Source: Solea solea
Lineage: Eukaryota > Chordata > Actinopteri > Pleuronectiformes > Soleidae
NCBI RefSeq assembly: GCF_958295425.1
Contig: NC_081138.1
Span: forward strand, 6,808,302-6,872,301
Length of the DNA: 64,000 bases
Direction of reading: 5' to 3'
Below the pieces are notes generated by a model, which was not told the DNA's origin, ran no database searches, and saw nothing but the letters and a program-made list of their open reading frames with translations. This document shows, piece by piece, positions 1-16,488 of this stretch. Made by a program: the position numbers and the translations under genes. How positions within the stretch are numbered: position 1 is the first letter of the stretch; each line of letters starts with the position of its first letter.

Positions 1-160
1 TGTCATCACTTCTACAGCATTTTAAGCTTAATTACATACAAATTCACTGTACTGACATGAATTTCATGTGGGCCCCGCTGTGCGATTTGTGCCATTGTCT
101 TGACAATCGCGAAATATGCACAAATCTAACTTTAATAACCTCACAACCATGGCTCTATAG

Positions 161-558
161 CAGGCATGTCCAAAGTCCGACCCATGGGCCAATCACAGCC
201 CTCAGTCAGATTCTGTATGGCAAGCAGCTTCGGTTTTATTATGTATTATTTATGGCCCCGGGACAGAGTAGGACATAAAATAGGCTTCAATCACGTGTCA
301 TCACCATTAGCTTAGCTGGTAAGGAGCTGCACTTTGAAACCCAGGGTTCCTGGGTTTGCAACCTAGCCATGACAGACAGATACATATACTATTTCTATTA
401 TGTTATTATGTTATCTGACTCCTTATGTGAAAGAAGAAAGGCAGGGTTTTTCTCATTTTCTCACTCCTTCATGGCTTAGATTTGGTTATATTGCCATTTA
501 AAAATGATAATTGTGACAATGAAAATGAAATTATTAAAAAAAGGTTTGGACAACCCTG
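161..558. mobile_element. hAT-type MITE with perfect 8-bp target duplication
   Basis: The left end reads CAGGCATGTCCAAAGTCCG and the right end reads GGTTTGGACAACCCTG, giving imperfect terminal inverted repeats of the widespread CAGGxxTGTCCAAA class. The flanks carry an exact 8-bp direct repeat CTCTATAG at 153-160 and 559-566, the target-site duplication size of hAT transposases. It is 398 bp with no transposase, so non-autonomous. The interior (about 305-370) contains a tRNA-like stretch. Confidence 0.85.
305..372 (+). repeat. tRNA-like segment inside the hAT MITE (possible SINE relic)
   Basis: The sequence has a box-A-like TTAGCTTAGCTGG near 307-319 and a degraded box-B-like GGGTTTGCAACC about 32 nt later, with an adjacent complementary CCAGG/CCTGG pair. 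It lacks a clean cloverleaf and acceptor stem, so I read it as a decayed tRNA-derived insertion and not a tRNA gene. Confidence 0.3.
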
Positions 559-2164
559 CTCTATAGGATACATTCTATCCATTGCTGTTTTATACTCTTG
601 TGCAGACCCAAACAAACCACTTTAACACAGGCATTAGATAAAGACAGTCCGTATGAGACTAGCTGGTGGTGAAAAGAAGTAAGTGGTTACCTTTTACCTC
701 GCAAACGTCCGCCCTGTAATTCACCTTTTATACCTACGCATTCTTCTCTGACCATTTTTAATCGGAGTAATTTCTCTATCATCAGGCTTTTTTTCCTGCT
801 CAACTTCACTGACACAGTTAACTAAGGTTGAAGGCACTGAAAATGCCAAAGCGCACCCTTCCATTAAGAAGCTTGTCAGAGAGTGTATTGCATCTACTGA
901 TGTCTCAATCAGAGCTGTATTCACAGAGAAACTGCTCTGCACTGACCAGATGTTAAGGCTGATTTTATTTTGGTAAGAAATCACCGCACCAATGTGTGCA
1001 GGAAAAAAACAAAAACAAAACAGCAGACACTTATCAGAGTTGAGCTGAGTTATCATTGTATGTTTTTTTTTTTTCCTTCAGGATTAAAAAATACACTGAT
1101 TGTGTACACTAATGTTCATATGCACTTATAAATCACAAGTTAATGATGATTAAACATTTTCAAATGTCAAAAATGTGTGCATTTCAAGGGAGTAAGGTTG
1201 GGAACCACTGCTATCAATGATACTATGATCTCTCGGCTTTGACACTAGTCCTTTACAATCTAATATCATATCGCGCACCTAATATAGAGTAAAGAGAGTA
1301 AAACTATTTGCATTTATTAAACTTGAGGTTTCAAGGACAGCATCTTTAACTATAGCACACTTTCAGAACATTTCCAAGTAAAGATGTTTGACTGAAAAAG
1401 TGTATGTGTGTGTGTGTGTGTATCTCTCCATCCGTATGGGGTTTATGATTTAAGCGCAGTAAGAAGTTTAGCTGCATTGAAGTTCTCTCTCTCTTCTGTG
1501 ATGATCAAGGGAAATTTGAAAACCACTTAAAAATAAGCAGCTTAAGCTTTTTTTTTTTTTTTTTTGTCAAGCAGAGTCTAATCAGGGTAATTTAAGCCAC
1601 ATGCTGTATTCAGTGACTAGCTTAAAGTGTCAGCCATGACCAACTTAACAGAAATTATGGCTCCGTGTTCTCCTGCTCCATCACCTGTGTGATCCATGAA
1701 CCTGTTGGTATGACTGAAGAAAAAGGAGGCAGCAGTTTTTTTTTTAATCTGATTTATTCTTTTCCTGTTACTGAAAAGCCATATACACAGTGTTCACTTT
1801 CACTGCTTTGTGTTTGCCACTGTACTCTTACATCAATTGACATGTTTACAACACACATGAAAGCATATGAGAGGTAAACAGTGAGCGTACTTTCACTTGA
1901 TGTTTATTTATTTATTTTTCTTCCCCTATTCATTGTTTATTCCCATGGTGTTTGCGTGTTGCAGCGTGTGAGCCTATAATAAGCATGCAATTGAACTGGC
2001 TTCTATCTTGCTTTTTGTGTGCGTGTTTTCTTTCTCTTTAATGTTGTTTTTCTCCGACTCTTTCAAAACATCAGAATAATAACACATTGATTGTACCTGT
2101 AATTGAGTTGTCCGCTCTCTGCTTGTTCCTTCACATTTGGGTGTGTTTGAGGGTGCTTTAACAC

Positions 2165-2186
2165 GTGTGTGTGTGTGTGTGTGTGT
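2165..2186 (+). repeat. (GT)n microsatellite abutting the exon A acceptor
   Basis: Eleven GT units end three bases before the presumed acceptor CAG (2187-2189), in the place of a normal polypyrimidine tract. Repeat-length variation here could affect inclusion of exon A. Confidence 0.9.
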
Positions 2187-2189
2187 CAG

Positions 2190-2314
2190 TGTCTGCAGAG
2201 AATCTGGAAAAGAGCCTGAGGCAGATGGAGAAGCAGCTGCTGCAGCTGGAGAGAGACCTGGAGACTTTCTCTTCCCCCGATGACCCCAGTGACATGTTCT
2301 TCACAAAAATGGCA
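2190..2314 (+). CDS. diaph3: Diaphanous-related formin, late FH2-domain exon (exon A of window)
   Basis: This internal exon encodes about 42 residues of the C-terminal part of the formin FH2 domain, which as a dimer nucleates and processively caps actin filament barbed ends. The peptide begins VSAENLEKSLRQM and continues through a leucine/glutamine-rich helix (QLLQLERDLETF) to MFFTKMA. From memory this is closest to vertebrate DIAPH3 and less close to DIAPH1 and DIAPH2. The 3' end is set by a U12-type donor (ATATCCTTTT at 2315), which leaves the exon in phase 0 after GCA (Ala). The 5' end is less certain: I use the CAG ending at 2189, right after a GT microsatellite, because it keeps the conserved VSAE peptide; a CAG ending at 2198 is an alternative. 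The rest of FH2 lies upstream of the window. The paralogue call is likely, not certain. Confidence 0.85.
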
Positions 2315-6565
<4,251 letters not shown>

Positions 6566-8089
6566 TGAAGGGAACAATTAATTAAAGCTCGAGTCTGCAA
6601 ATTATAGGTTATTTGTTGAAATTCTCTTCCCGTCTGGTTAATCATCAATAAATAAAGTTGTCCAGGGGGGAAACCCAGTGTAGAGCAATTCTGGAAAAGC
6701 TGCAACTGATGTATCCCACACAGAGAGGAGAGAGCTTCAATAACACTGACACTGAAGCATTAACATCAGTAAATTACTCTTTTTTTTTTGCGTGAATGAC
6801 ATAACTACCACCTTTATTACAGTATTGTGAAGCTACAGTGGAATGTTTTTCTGGGATTTTTTTCTTTTCTTTAATTATTTAATGCTATCAGGCTGTGAAG
6901 AGGATTTTAAACAAATTAGATAAAAAAACCTACTCCGGGTTTTAAAATGTATTATCAGATATTGGTAAACACGTCAAGATCCCCCGATATGACTGATGAA
7001 TAAAGCAGTAGACTAAATAGGCTGCTACCTGCCTACCTACGCCTTCTAAGCTTGCATCCTCTCGCCCTCTCCTCTATTTTTAAATGTTTCTATTTTGCAC
7101 AATGACGATGATTTTTATCTACATCTGTTGTGACTTGAGTATGCAGAATAGTATGTTAATTTCACTACAAAAGATACTAAAAGACACCTCTACAGTTGGG
7201 CACAGGGAAAAACCTATTGGTAGTGGTAACCAGTCCAAGTGCTCCCGATATATCGGCATATAGGATATCGGCAAAAAGTCCAATATCATGCGTCCTTATT
7301 GAAAACAAATGACAGACTCCAGCTTTAACACATTTCTTCAGATGTGATGTTCAGTATCACAGTATTAATATCTAGTGGTTGTCACATGTCACAGTTTACT
7401 ATAAATGTGGTAATATGTTGGTTTTAAAAAGAATGCTTTGACACCGTGTAGAGGTAGAAATTACCCAACAATGGCTACACATACTTAACAGAGATTCTTA
7501 TTCTATTCTTTTTATAATGTTCGTATTATCCTGTATGCGTTTGGTGTCTTTTATACACTGATTTAGCTTTAAAAAAACTTGGCAAATGAGGCTGACACGG
7601 GACATATTTCACTCTCAGGTGCAATAGAACCTTCATGACGGGTTCACGGAGATTGAAAGTGAAGTTCTCTCATGAGAAACAGAAGTGATTTGCATGTCTT
7701 TCACAGCTTGAACTGTGATGTCTGACTGCAGGTAAACAATATCATGAGTGAGCACATGGCAAATAGCTCTACATTAACAGAGCAACAGACTACAATTTTT
7801 TTTGGGTCATTATGAAACTATGGCAGGCTGCCAGAGTCTAGATAATTAATGAGACTCACTGATTTAGTTATTATATAGCACTGGTCCCTGTAGTAGAAGA
7901 CTTTTATAAATTAATGTTATGACGATTGAAATATATTTAATAATGTGATAAATACAATCAAATGTATTATCTTTTATGTATTAATTATAATCTCTCTATA
8001 TTCTATCATCTCACTGGCAGCTGTGTCTTGGCTACAGGCACTGTGTTTGCAAGGCAGAGTTCGTAATGGTTTAATTAAAACATGACATT

Positions 8090-8141
8090 ACTCAGGGGGC
8101 CTCATGTGGCCCAAGGGCCACGAGTTTGAGACCTCTGCTTT
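8090..8141 (-). mobile_element. Solitary hAT-like terminal fragment
   Basis: Read on the minus strand, the segment starts CAGAGGTCTCAAACTCGTGG and continues with GGGCCACATGAGGCCC. This is the familiar end of a Charlie-like hAT family in fish. The opposite end was not found nearby. Confidence 0.5.
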
Positions 8142-9957
8142 GTTAGTGGGTAAAATAATATCTAATGTATGTTTTAAATTTGAAAAGAGTTTATGGTTAA
8201 TGTAAAGCAGAACAGTGCTAGTCCTGTGTAGTCCAGTCCTGCCCAGACGTTTATGTCATGACTGACTCTGTGGCCTTATCAGTCTGCTTCTACTGTGGAG
8301 CTGTGGAGAAGCACTGTGTCTAATCAGCAGGATTAGTGGCACAGACCACTGGGTGCAATAGATAATAGTAGCTAATTAGCCTGCCCAAGTTTCTGCCCTG
8401 CCCCCAACTTAACATCCACCACACAAATGGATTTCCATGCCTCTTTGTCTTTTTTCCCCTCTGCACAGTCATTATTTCTGCTTTAGATTTGCTCGTACTC
8501 CAATGATTTTTCTTTGAGAGTGCTGGTGGAGTGCTCGTATTCCTGCTTTACATCTCACATGCAGAATTGTATTAGTGTCATCAAGTATCTTGCCTGCAAT
8601 GCAAGGTTATTTTCAGCTCAGATGCCATCTTGCTTAAGTTTGGTTATTTGAAATGGCATAATTTGGTAAATTAACACCAGTAGCCAAACATAGAATTGTA
8701 TTAACTTTGCAAAGCCTCTCTAACAATAAGGAAAGAATGGAGTATTGCAATTTTACTAATCACACAAACTAAAGCTAAATAAAGTAGAAATGGAGATAGA
8801 AAAACTACAGTTGAACACAGTTCTTTCTCATTAATGCGTTAATCGCAATTAATTAAGGGCCAAAAATGTTGCAATTTTTTTTTTTTTTCTTAAATCACCT
8901 TAATTATGCGTAGCATCTCTTGCACCATTGTTCACACAGTGAGTGTACCTGCTGCTATGTTACACGTAGGGTTTGGCTTTGAACATTGCTGAAATATTAT
9001 GCTTTTAAATGCTCTAAATGATTCTCTGTACTCAAAACTAGAATCTACTTTGAAGTGGATACAGAAAGTGTTGTGTTTGTGACGTACAGTCTGTGCATAG
9101 TGATGTCGGATGTTTGGATTGTGTCGGATTTTGAATTTTTCCCTTTCTTGTAACGGCTCATCCGAAATACAAACATTGACGTTCAGCTCAGTAGAGCTGT
9201 CACTTTTTATTCAAAATTCTCAAATAATCACTATGGTTCCCATAAAATGCATGCTGCCATCTCACTAGTACTGAAGTAGCACCCACATTTTCCCACCATA
9301 TCATATGACAGTGCCAGCCGCAGCAGCGACAGCACCTTGGAGTTTAAAGCGTGCAGTGCATGAGAGAGCCTCATTATGTGTGCAGAAAAACCACTTGAGT
9401 TTGTAAGCACTGTCTGTGTTAGAGTCCTGGTGTTTGCAATTGCTTGTTTTTAACCACTTGGAGCAAAAAGTGGAGCATATTTAGTCGATGTATGCGGGAT
9501 CCATATTTATGCCATGATTCATCAGAGTGTGAAATCTTTTCAGCATTGTCCTGCTTCCATATTAGTACCTGTAATTTCTTGAAGACATTTAACCTTTAGC
9601 CAAAGTGTTTCTTTAGTCCTGCCTCCTCCCCTGCTTATTATGCTGTCTTCTCAATGTCTGCAAAGCTGAGACTGAAGTACCTGCAGTTTCTCCACAGTCT
9701 TCAGGGGCTCGAGGAAATTCACAGACAGTCAGAAGAAAAAAAAAAATGTTCCCAGTTGCATTGCTTTTAACCTGGCTATTCTTTTCTTCTACTTTTTTTA
9801 ACCTCAGCTATTGATCCTCAAACCTCTGTGCTCTGATCCTTGCCTCACCGTAATAGCTGCAACTCAGTCCAGCACAGCCTTTGTTCATATGTGAATCTGA
9901 CCCAGAGCAAACGATACAAACCTCAGTCTGCTCCATGCGTTATTTTATTTTCTTTAT

Positions 9958-10060
9958 TATTTTTTAAAGATTTATTGTTTTGGCCTTTTTGCCTTTATTG
10001 ATGGAGACAGTAACAATGGAGACGGACAGGAAAGCACGATAGGGCCAAGGCCAGTCCACG
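9958..10060. repeat. Fragment of a common fish dispersed repeat
   Basis: The phrase TTGGCCTTTTTGCCTTTATT followed by GATGGAGACAG and GGACAGGAAAG is a sequence pattern I associate with a high-copy repeat in teleost introns. I cannot assign it to a class. Confidence 0.4.
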
Positions 10061-10616
10061 TTATCTGAAGATTACACACACACACACACAGCTGCAAGAC
10101 ATGCATGAGCATTACATACACGTGTTGTATGAGTAAAACTCATTGACGTCTTGCTAATGTTGCGTTCCATTTGTTGTCGGAACTCGGATTTCCGTCTCGG
10201 AAACTCAGAGCAACCTGCTTCGCACCCCTATGCCTGGTCTCCTGTGAGGTGGGTGTGTGGCTATGCCTGGGATTGTTGGCTGCGGTCTTTCCTGGATCCT
10301 TACCCCCCTCACATATCCACTAAAACGTGCATTCACAGACATACACACATTCCACTTTTCACAATTCAAACTAGCGTGATATTTCTCGCTCACTCCTTCA
10401 TCTTCCCTTACCCTTGTCTGTCCACTCCCCACCACAAAAAAATAAATAAACAAAAAATAATGAAAAAAAAACCAACATAAATAAATAACAGGGCGAGTAT
10501 AACTGTCTCTTCCTGTGCAAATCTGTTCAAGGCCACAAGGCATGCAGACAACCACACTGCATGCCTAAGGTACTGGACAGGATGGGTTAAAAAATATGAA
10601 AATAAAACATTTTAGC

Positions 10617-10765
10617 ATCAGCTCAGCTCACTTAGAACCTCGTCCAGAGCAGGTACCAAAAAAAGCACCAGATACCAGATACTGTCCCTAACGGCAAAGA
10701 AAACAAGTAAAGTCAAATGGAGTTGAACTGAGTAGTGCTAAAACTGTATAATGGAAAAGCTCCAT
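10617..10765 (-). repeat. Dispersed GGTACC-type repeat, copy 1
   Basis: On the minus strand this reads GGAGCTTTTCCATTATACAG, then later TGGTGCTTTTTTTGGTACC and CTCTGGACGAGGTTC. The copy at 44655-44750 carries the same blocks in the opposite orientation (CTTTTCCATTATACA, GGTGCTTTTTTGGTACC). The match supports a MITE-like family shared across the window. Confidence 0.6.
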
Positions 10766-13700
10766 AATATTTAAAACCAACTTTCAGTCACATCATTCCA
10801 GTCTTAATGCCAATGATCACAGAATTTGACATAACTGGTGTTGCCCTGAGACTTTTGCATAGCAGTGTACCGTATATATGACACGCTAATGGCACGGCGG
10901 AGTGCCAGTTCATGCTGTTGTCATCTCTTTTCAAATTTGCTTTATGGTTCCGTCTCTGGCCACGGAGAAGTCTTTGTGTTCAGACCAAACAAAAACAGTT
11001 TAATGACTCTGCCACTGAGGGGTGAACAAGTCAAGTGTTATAAAGACTAGCCTGAAATGGCCAAAACCCTCAAGGGAGCCATTTATTCCCCTTTGATAGG
11101 TCAAGGTATAAGCAGCTTTACACTCTTAGCAATTTGGTCAAATTGTCACATCATGCAGACATGTCTTAGGAGAAGCCAAGGCCAGGTCAATGAACATAGG
11201 CTTATAGTAAATCTCAGCACCGTAACCTCTCAGTTAAATCTGTGTCAGCATTTACCCTGCCGTGCCATGGCCCGTGTTAATAGGTGTGCACTGTTTTCCA
11301 ACCACTGCCTGAAGTCAGCTAAGCCTTGAACTGTGTATATGTTGCTCAAATAATGTTTGTGTGTGCGTAAGAACGTCATTTTTTGTTGAGTTTTTTTTTA
11401 TTATTATTATTTCATTTTATAGGGGAAGCTGCTTAGGTTTTATTTTTTGTCCACACATACACACACACACATACAGCATGCTCAGTCACCCATAGGAAGG
11501 AGACCCAGGGCGAGGCCGTACGTCTGACAGGAATCCAATTGAGCGTGTCTAATGGCGGACATCCAGGAGAGGCGGAGGGGGGGGAGCAGACCTGCAGTGA
11601 TGAAGGAGAGCGGAGGGCAATTTCCTTAGAGAGCTGCTTTACTCTCTCTTTCCACTCTCTCATTTCAACATTACGGTTACAAAAAAATAATGCTTTGTCA
11701 GAGAGCAAAGAAAAAAAATACATGACTCTTCATATGGTCCATCTCTTCTTCGTTATTTCTCAAAATCAATTCCGCTTTAGTTTAGTTTTTGAAATTTTCC
11801 AGTGTCTAGATCAGTGAGGCGGTTTCAGCGGTCACATGTTTTTTTTTTAGTTTTTTTTTTTATTGCTAATCTGTTCTCAGATAGCATGGCCTTTCTGTGC
11901 TGGTCCTGAACAGTTTATTTGAATACTGCTCTATTATGTTTGTTAATAGTTGTTTTATATTTAATCTATATTTTGATTGATAATTATCATATTATACTGC
12001 ATACATTTGTGAAACGTATTAAATATTATAAATTAAAATGTACCTATATATATTGAGAAACAAAATTATACATTTTTATTTTATTATTATAATATAAAGA
12101 GTCACTTAACACTTTTTTATATTCAGCCTTATTATTTGTGTTTATAGAAGAGTCAATGTCATTGTTTTTAAAACAAACAAATATCCTTTATTTAACATTA
12201 AAAACACAAATAAATAAATCGGGTATTATCTGAAATGAAAGATAACTGTATTTTATAAAAAAAAACAATAGATATTTTATTTTAGAGTGTATTCATAGTG
12301 TATTGTCACAAAAATCTTGAAAGAAAACTTTTTATGAGTCCAGAGAAACAACCTTTGTGGGGATTTATATCCCGATACATCTCATATATCGGGATATTGA
12401 AGAAAGACATCCAGATATTATTTATAAGCCATATCACCGAGCCTTACAGCAATATTGATTTGATTTATATCGTGATATATATCCGTTTTAGATCCATTAT
12501 TTTTTATCTCTACCAATTTGTAGTCTTTGTTTATGTTTGTCTCTGGCTGGTTTGTCACTCAGTCTCCCCCTTAAATCTGCATTTAAATAATAATCATTAC
12601 AAAGAAAAGATGGATTGTTGTGACATTTCCTACAAATATTTATGCATACAATTATGCAGATCCAGGTCAGAAACGTACATTAACATTCAGAATAAATATC
12701 TCAGTGGAGGAAAAGGTATTGCCAGTAGTTTTGACTTTAGAAGAGTTAAAAAGTGAACTTTTTCAGATTCACTGAGCAGTATTTCCTACCTTGTGGATGA
12801 ACAAGGTAGGGGGGGGGAAAGGGCTGGCTGGTTCAAGTTGACAGAAAGACTATGAAAGGTTGGATATCTGTTCTTGTCCTCAGCAGAAAACCATTTTGGA
12901 ATACAGCTTGAGGTGGAGGAGCAAGAAAAGAAAGGCATGAGCAGAAAACTGTATAACACAGAGAGGTTGATCTGCTCAGTCTCAGTTTTTGCTGTGGCAC
13001 GCTGAGGTTGGGGGTCAAAATTTGGCATCAGTTACATGAATCTACCCAACATGCCTTGTGTCAGACAATCCAGGCTGGTGTTGATGGTGTAGCAAATGTT
13101 TTCTTGGCAGATTTTGTGACCATTTAATACCAGTCAGTCATCATTTGAATGCTAATACCACTCTGAGTACTGTAGCTGTTTATGTGCGTCCCTTTATAGC
13201 CGTAATTTACCAATCTCCTGTAATCGCTAGTTACAGCATGATGGTGCTTCATGCCACAAAAGCAAACATCGTCAAAATTGCTGTCATGAACATGACAATG
13301 AGTTTGTTGGCCTTGGCAACCACCGTGTCTGAATCCAACAGGACATTTGCAGATTCACAGCATGAGCGTCCATCTGACAAATCTACTGCAGAAATTATAC
13401 GATGCAGTCATTTCGACATGGAGCACAATCTCAGAGGAAGGGTTCCAACATCTTGTGGACTAATTGCCATAAAGAATTGATGCTGAATTCTGAGCCAAAG
13501 GAAGAAGTAGCCAGTATTTGTGCAGTGCTCCTCACAAAGTGCGGGCTTAATTTATTTTTCAACAGTGTTGGGAATGTGACATTTAACTAAATGTCTTTCA
13601 AAATGAATGCAATTAAAAAAGAATTATGCTACATTACAGAATTTCCCTCTGAGAAGAGTAACTTTTTAAAGTACTTTTACTTTACCAAAAATGTGAAACA

Positions 13701-14537
13701 ATGCCACTTAATGAAACCCCTTATAATGCATGTATCTGCTCAATCTCACTGGCAGCTGTGTCACACTGGGCCTTGCTCTCACTCACGGCAGCTTTCAAGA
13801 AAAATGGATCCAGTGTGCCGTCATCCACATAAAGCTCTTATTGTTGACTGTCCAAATACATCTCGAACACTCAGACATCCTTTTCAGTTCTTTCTCCATA
13901 TCTGGATAAGCTTTGCCTCTCTGTAGGTAGGAAATGTTTGGTTTTTTTTTTCTCAGCGACAGTTCCTCTCTTGTTAAATGTCATAGGGATTTTATTGATA
14001 ATCTCATGCATAGTTGACAATAGCAGCACACCCACTACCATGTGGCCCTTCTACAAGCTTGTTAATGTCTTTAGCAGTGTCAGCTTTTGCCAAGGTAAAA
14101 GTTACCCAAAGCTGTAGCACAACCGCTAATGCTATAGAGCTGTGGTCAGCTTGCATGTACTGTTCACGTTTACACTAGAGTTTCCCATAGGTGACAGGTT
14201 CTTGTTACCCTTCACTTAACTTGTATTTTACCGTGATATTCTTGTGTTTTTATCTAACATATTCTAAATGATGCAAATACTTCCACAAAGTAAGCTCTGT
14301 CCGTTATGCTTCTATCTTGCGATCGGATAACGCTTCACCACATGCATTTACACCTACACATGCGTCTTCGGTGTCCACATCACGGTCCGATTACCATCTG
14401 TCATACCCTCTCATGTGTGTAGTCTTTGACAAGCAGATTGGATCACAATTCGTCCTCAGTTATATACCTGTACTTATAAGTGGTCAGGCACCATCCGATT
14501 GTAATCCATTTTAATGCCAGGTGTAAAGGGGCCCTAA

Positions 14538-14945
14538 CAGGGTTCCCATGGGTCGTCAAATCGTAATTACTAGTGGTGTCTGTCTCTCTGCTGTTGATGT
14601 GAGATTCCCTGCAGAACAATGCGCAAGTAACATTAGAAGAGAGTTATGTTAAATTACGTGATGCCTGGGAAATGCAAATTCCAAGATCTCTGGCTCACTG
14701 AAAAAAAAAAACAAAGACTGACTCGCCCAAGATCCCAAGGACAATCACTTGTCCAGATGCAGAGTGTGCTGCAAATCAATATAAGTGGATGCCATGGGTG
14801 AAGCGGCTCTTACAAGTTGTCCTCCCATCTTCAGGTGTGCCAGCACATTTGGTCCTCGAATTTGAGGGGATTGGCCCTTAAAAAGTCCTTGAATTTGATC
14901 TACCAACGTGTAAGAGCCGGCAAGGAATTCAGTAGTGTTCAACTT
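14538..14945 (+). mobile_element. Non-autonomous repeat, copy 1 (CAGGGTTCCCATGGGTC family)
   Basis: It starts CAGGGTTCCCATGGGTC. Over roughly 14720-14915 it is close to 62890-63095, including CAAGGACAATCACTTGTCC, GCGGCTCTTACAAGTTG and AGCACATTTGGTCCT. The CAGGG start and TCCTTGAA-type subterminal words suggest a DNA transposon derivative. The right end is not clean. Confidence 0.55.
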
Positions 14946-16174
14946 TTGTCTCTCATGATTCTTAAATTTAAATGACCTTTTTCATATCATTTCATTGCCA
15001 TTAGTGTTTAATTTAGTACAAACATCCAAGTTCCATGATTCATTCATTGAGGATATTGACTGTGTACCTGACTTAACTTTCATCCTGTGGTGAAAAGCAA
15101 ATAAAAGCCTGCATACACACTACTAGGATTGTGAAGCAATATAATAATCATTACCATGTAAACATCATCACCATTTTGAATACGCTGGTAGTTTTATGAA
15201 ACCGTTAGCACTGTTGTGTCTCAAAGCTGACGATGTTGCTGTAGGGTATGATTTAATGAATCAAAACTTAGCATCAAACCTGGATGAGCTGTATAGTAAT
15301 TGGCCCACATTTGCATCACAGGCGTAAGAGGGCATCTGGTTTGATCTGGTTATTTATTTACAAAAGTCAAACTAATCATTTCTATGTAGTCCTTTGGTTT
15401 TAAAATACGTTGTCAAACGTAATTAGCAATCTGATCCGTGAAGCTGTCGCATTTCTCCACTGAGTAGATCACTGCTTATGCGAAATTGTCTGTGGTTTAG
15501 TCTCATTGTACAAGTACGTTGTTTTAGTAATTGAGCTTGACACTTTAATATGATGTGCAAAAAGGGGAGGACGTGTCAGAGTGTTGACAAATTTGACATT
15601 TGTATCATCCTAACGATCTATTTTTTACCTTGCACTACTTAATTTATCCCCTTTTTTTTTTTTTTTAAACGTATCATGTGTCACTTCCTGCGTTCTCTCC
15701 TTTTCCCTTCATTATCTTTACCCACAATTTGTCTAAATGGATACCTATTAAGTCCGCAGTCATTAGTGAATTAGTGGTTGCCATGAACAACAGGTAGTCA
15801 CGTGACCAAATCAAAAATAATATCGGTGAATGAGGTGGTTTCCTTTATAAGTAGGTCTCTGAACAGCTTGCGTCAGTCTCATTTGGTATTCATCTCCTCC
15901 TGCCACCCTACTTTAGAGCTCTCCTCCTGATTTTACTCCAAACCTGCTAAGTGGTACTCATCAGTATCATTACGCACCATTGTCTTTCCACGTCTTGTAT
16001 AAACCCGTGCAGTGCCCATCAAACTGGAGCGTGACCTTTCATAAAGTCCATGATGACATCATGAAAGTGTTTTCTTTTTTTTTTTTGTCTTTCTTTCTTA
16101 GTTCAAAACAAATGAATTACATTACACACCCAATCCACAATTATTCCACAATATTCAAAGATTATGATGTTTAC

Positions 16175-16488
16175 TTAAAGGCACAGTGTGTACAATTTAG
16201 GTGAAATCATTTCCATTTAGCAGAAATCATTTCTTAATGTTTTTACACACACATCACCTCATGAATTGTTGTTTTCATTACACCAGAATGAGCCTTTTGT
16301 CTTTACATCAGCGGTGGGTCTTCTCAGCCGCCATGTTGGACAACTATGGTTTTAATGGACAAAAAAAAAGCTTTTTGAGTTTTAATGCTAACTGAAGGCT
16401 ACAATATAGGTTCTCCTACATGCTTGGAAGGAAAGGGTGTGGTGAGGGTAAATTCACCTGCATTCTGTACTTTTAAGTTGCCCTTTAA
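16175..16488 (+). mobile_element. TTAA-flanked MITE
   Basis: The element runs from TTAAAGGCACAGTGTG to GTTGCCCTTTAA. The ends are inverted TTAAAGG words and each contains TTAA, the target of piggyBac-like transposases. The interior has the phrases AGCCGCCATGTTGG, TAACTGAAGGCTAC and GGTTCTCCTACATGCTTGGA, which match a very common fish MITE as I remember it. A diverged second copy lies near 19140-19265. Confidence 0.75.

Larger units (their letters stand above)
1..2189 (+). other. Upstream formin intron, partial
   Basis: This is non-coding sequence before exon A. It holds a complete hAT MITE (161-558), a solitary hAT-like end (about 1190-1217), GT runs at 1401-1424 and 2165-2186, and poly-T stretches. 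I see no other exon. The short open frames here lack conservation signals or splice context. Confidence 0.7.

Noticed and set aside
305..372. Functional tRNA gene
   Set aside because: Box B is degraded, there is no acceptor stem, and it lies inside a MITE.
12298..12756. Longest open frame in the window (152 codons)
   Set aside because: It is AT-rich, overlaps palindromic GATATCGGGATAT repeat sequence, and has no domain or splice context.
13145..13926. Overlapping + frames of 62-111 codons suggesting a small gene
   Set aside because: No shared motif, no splice sites joining them and no codon-use difference from the intron background.
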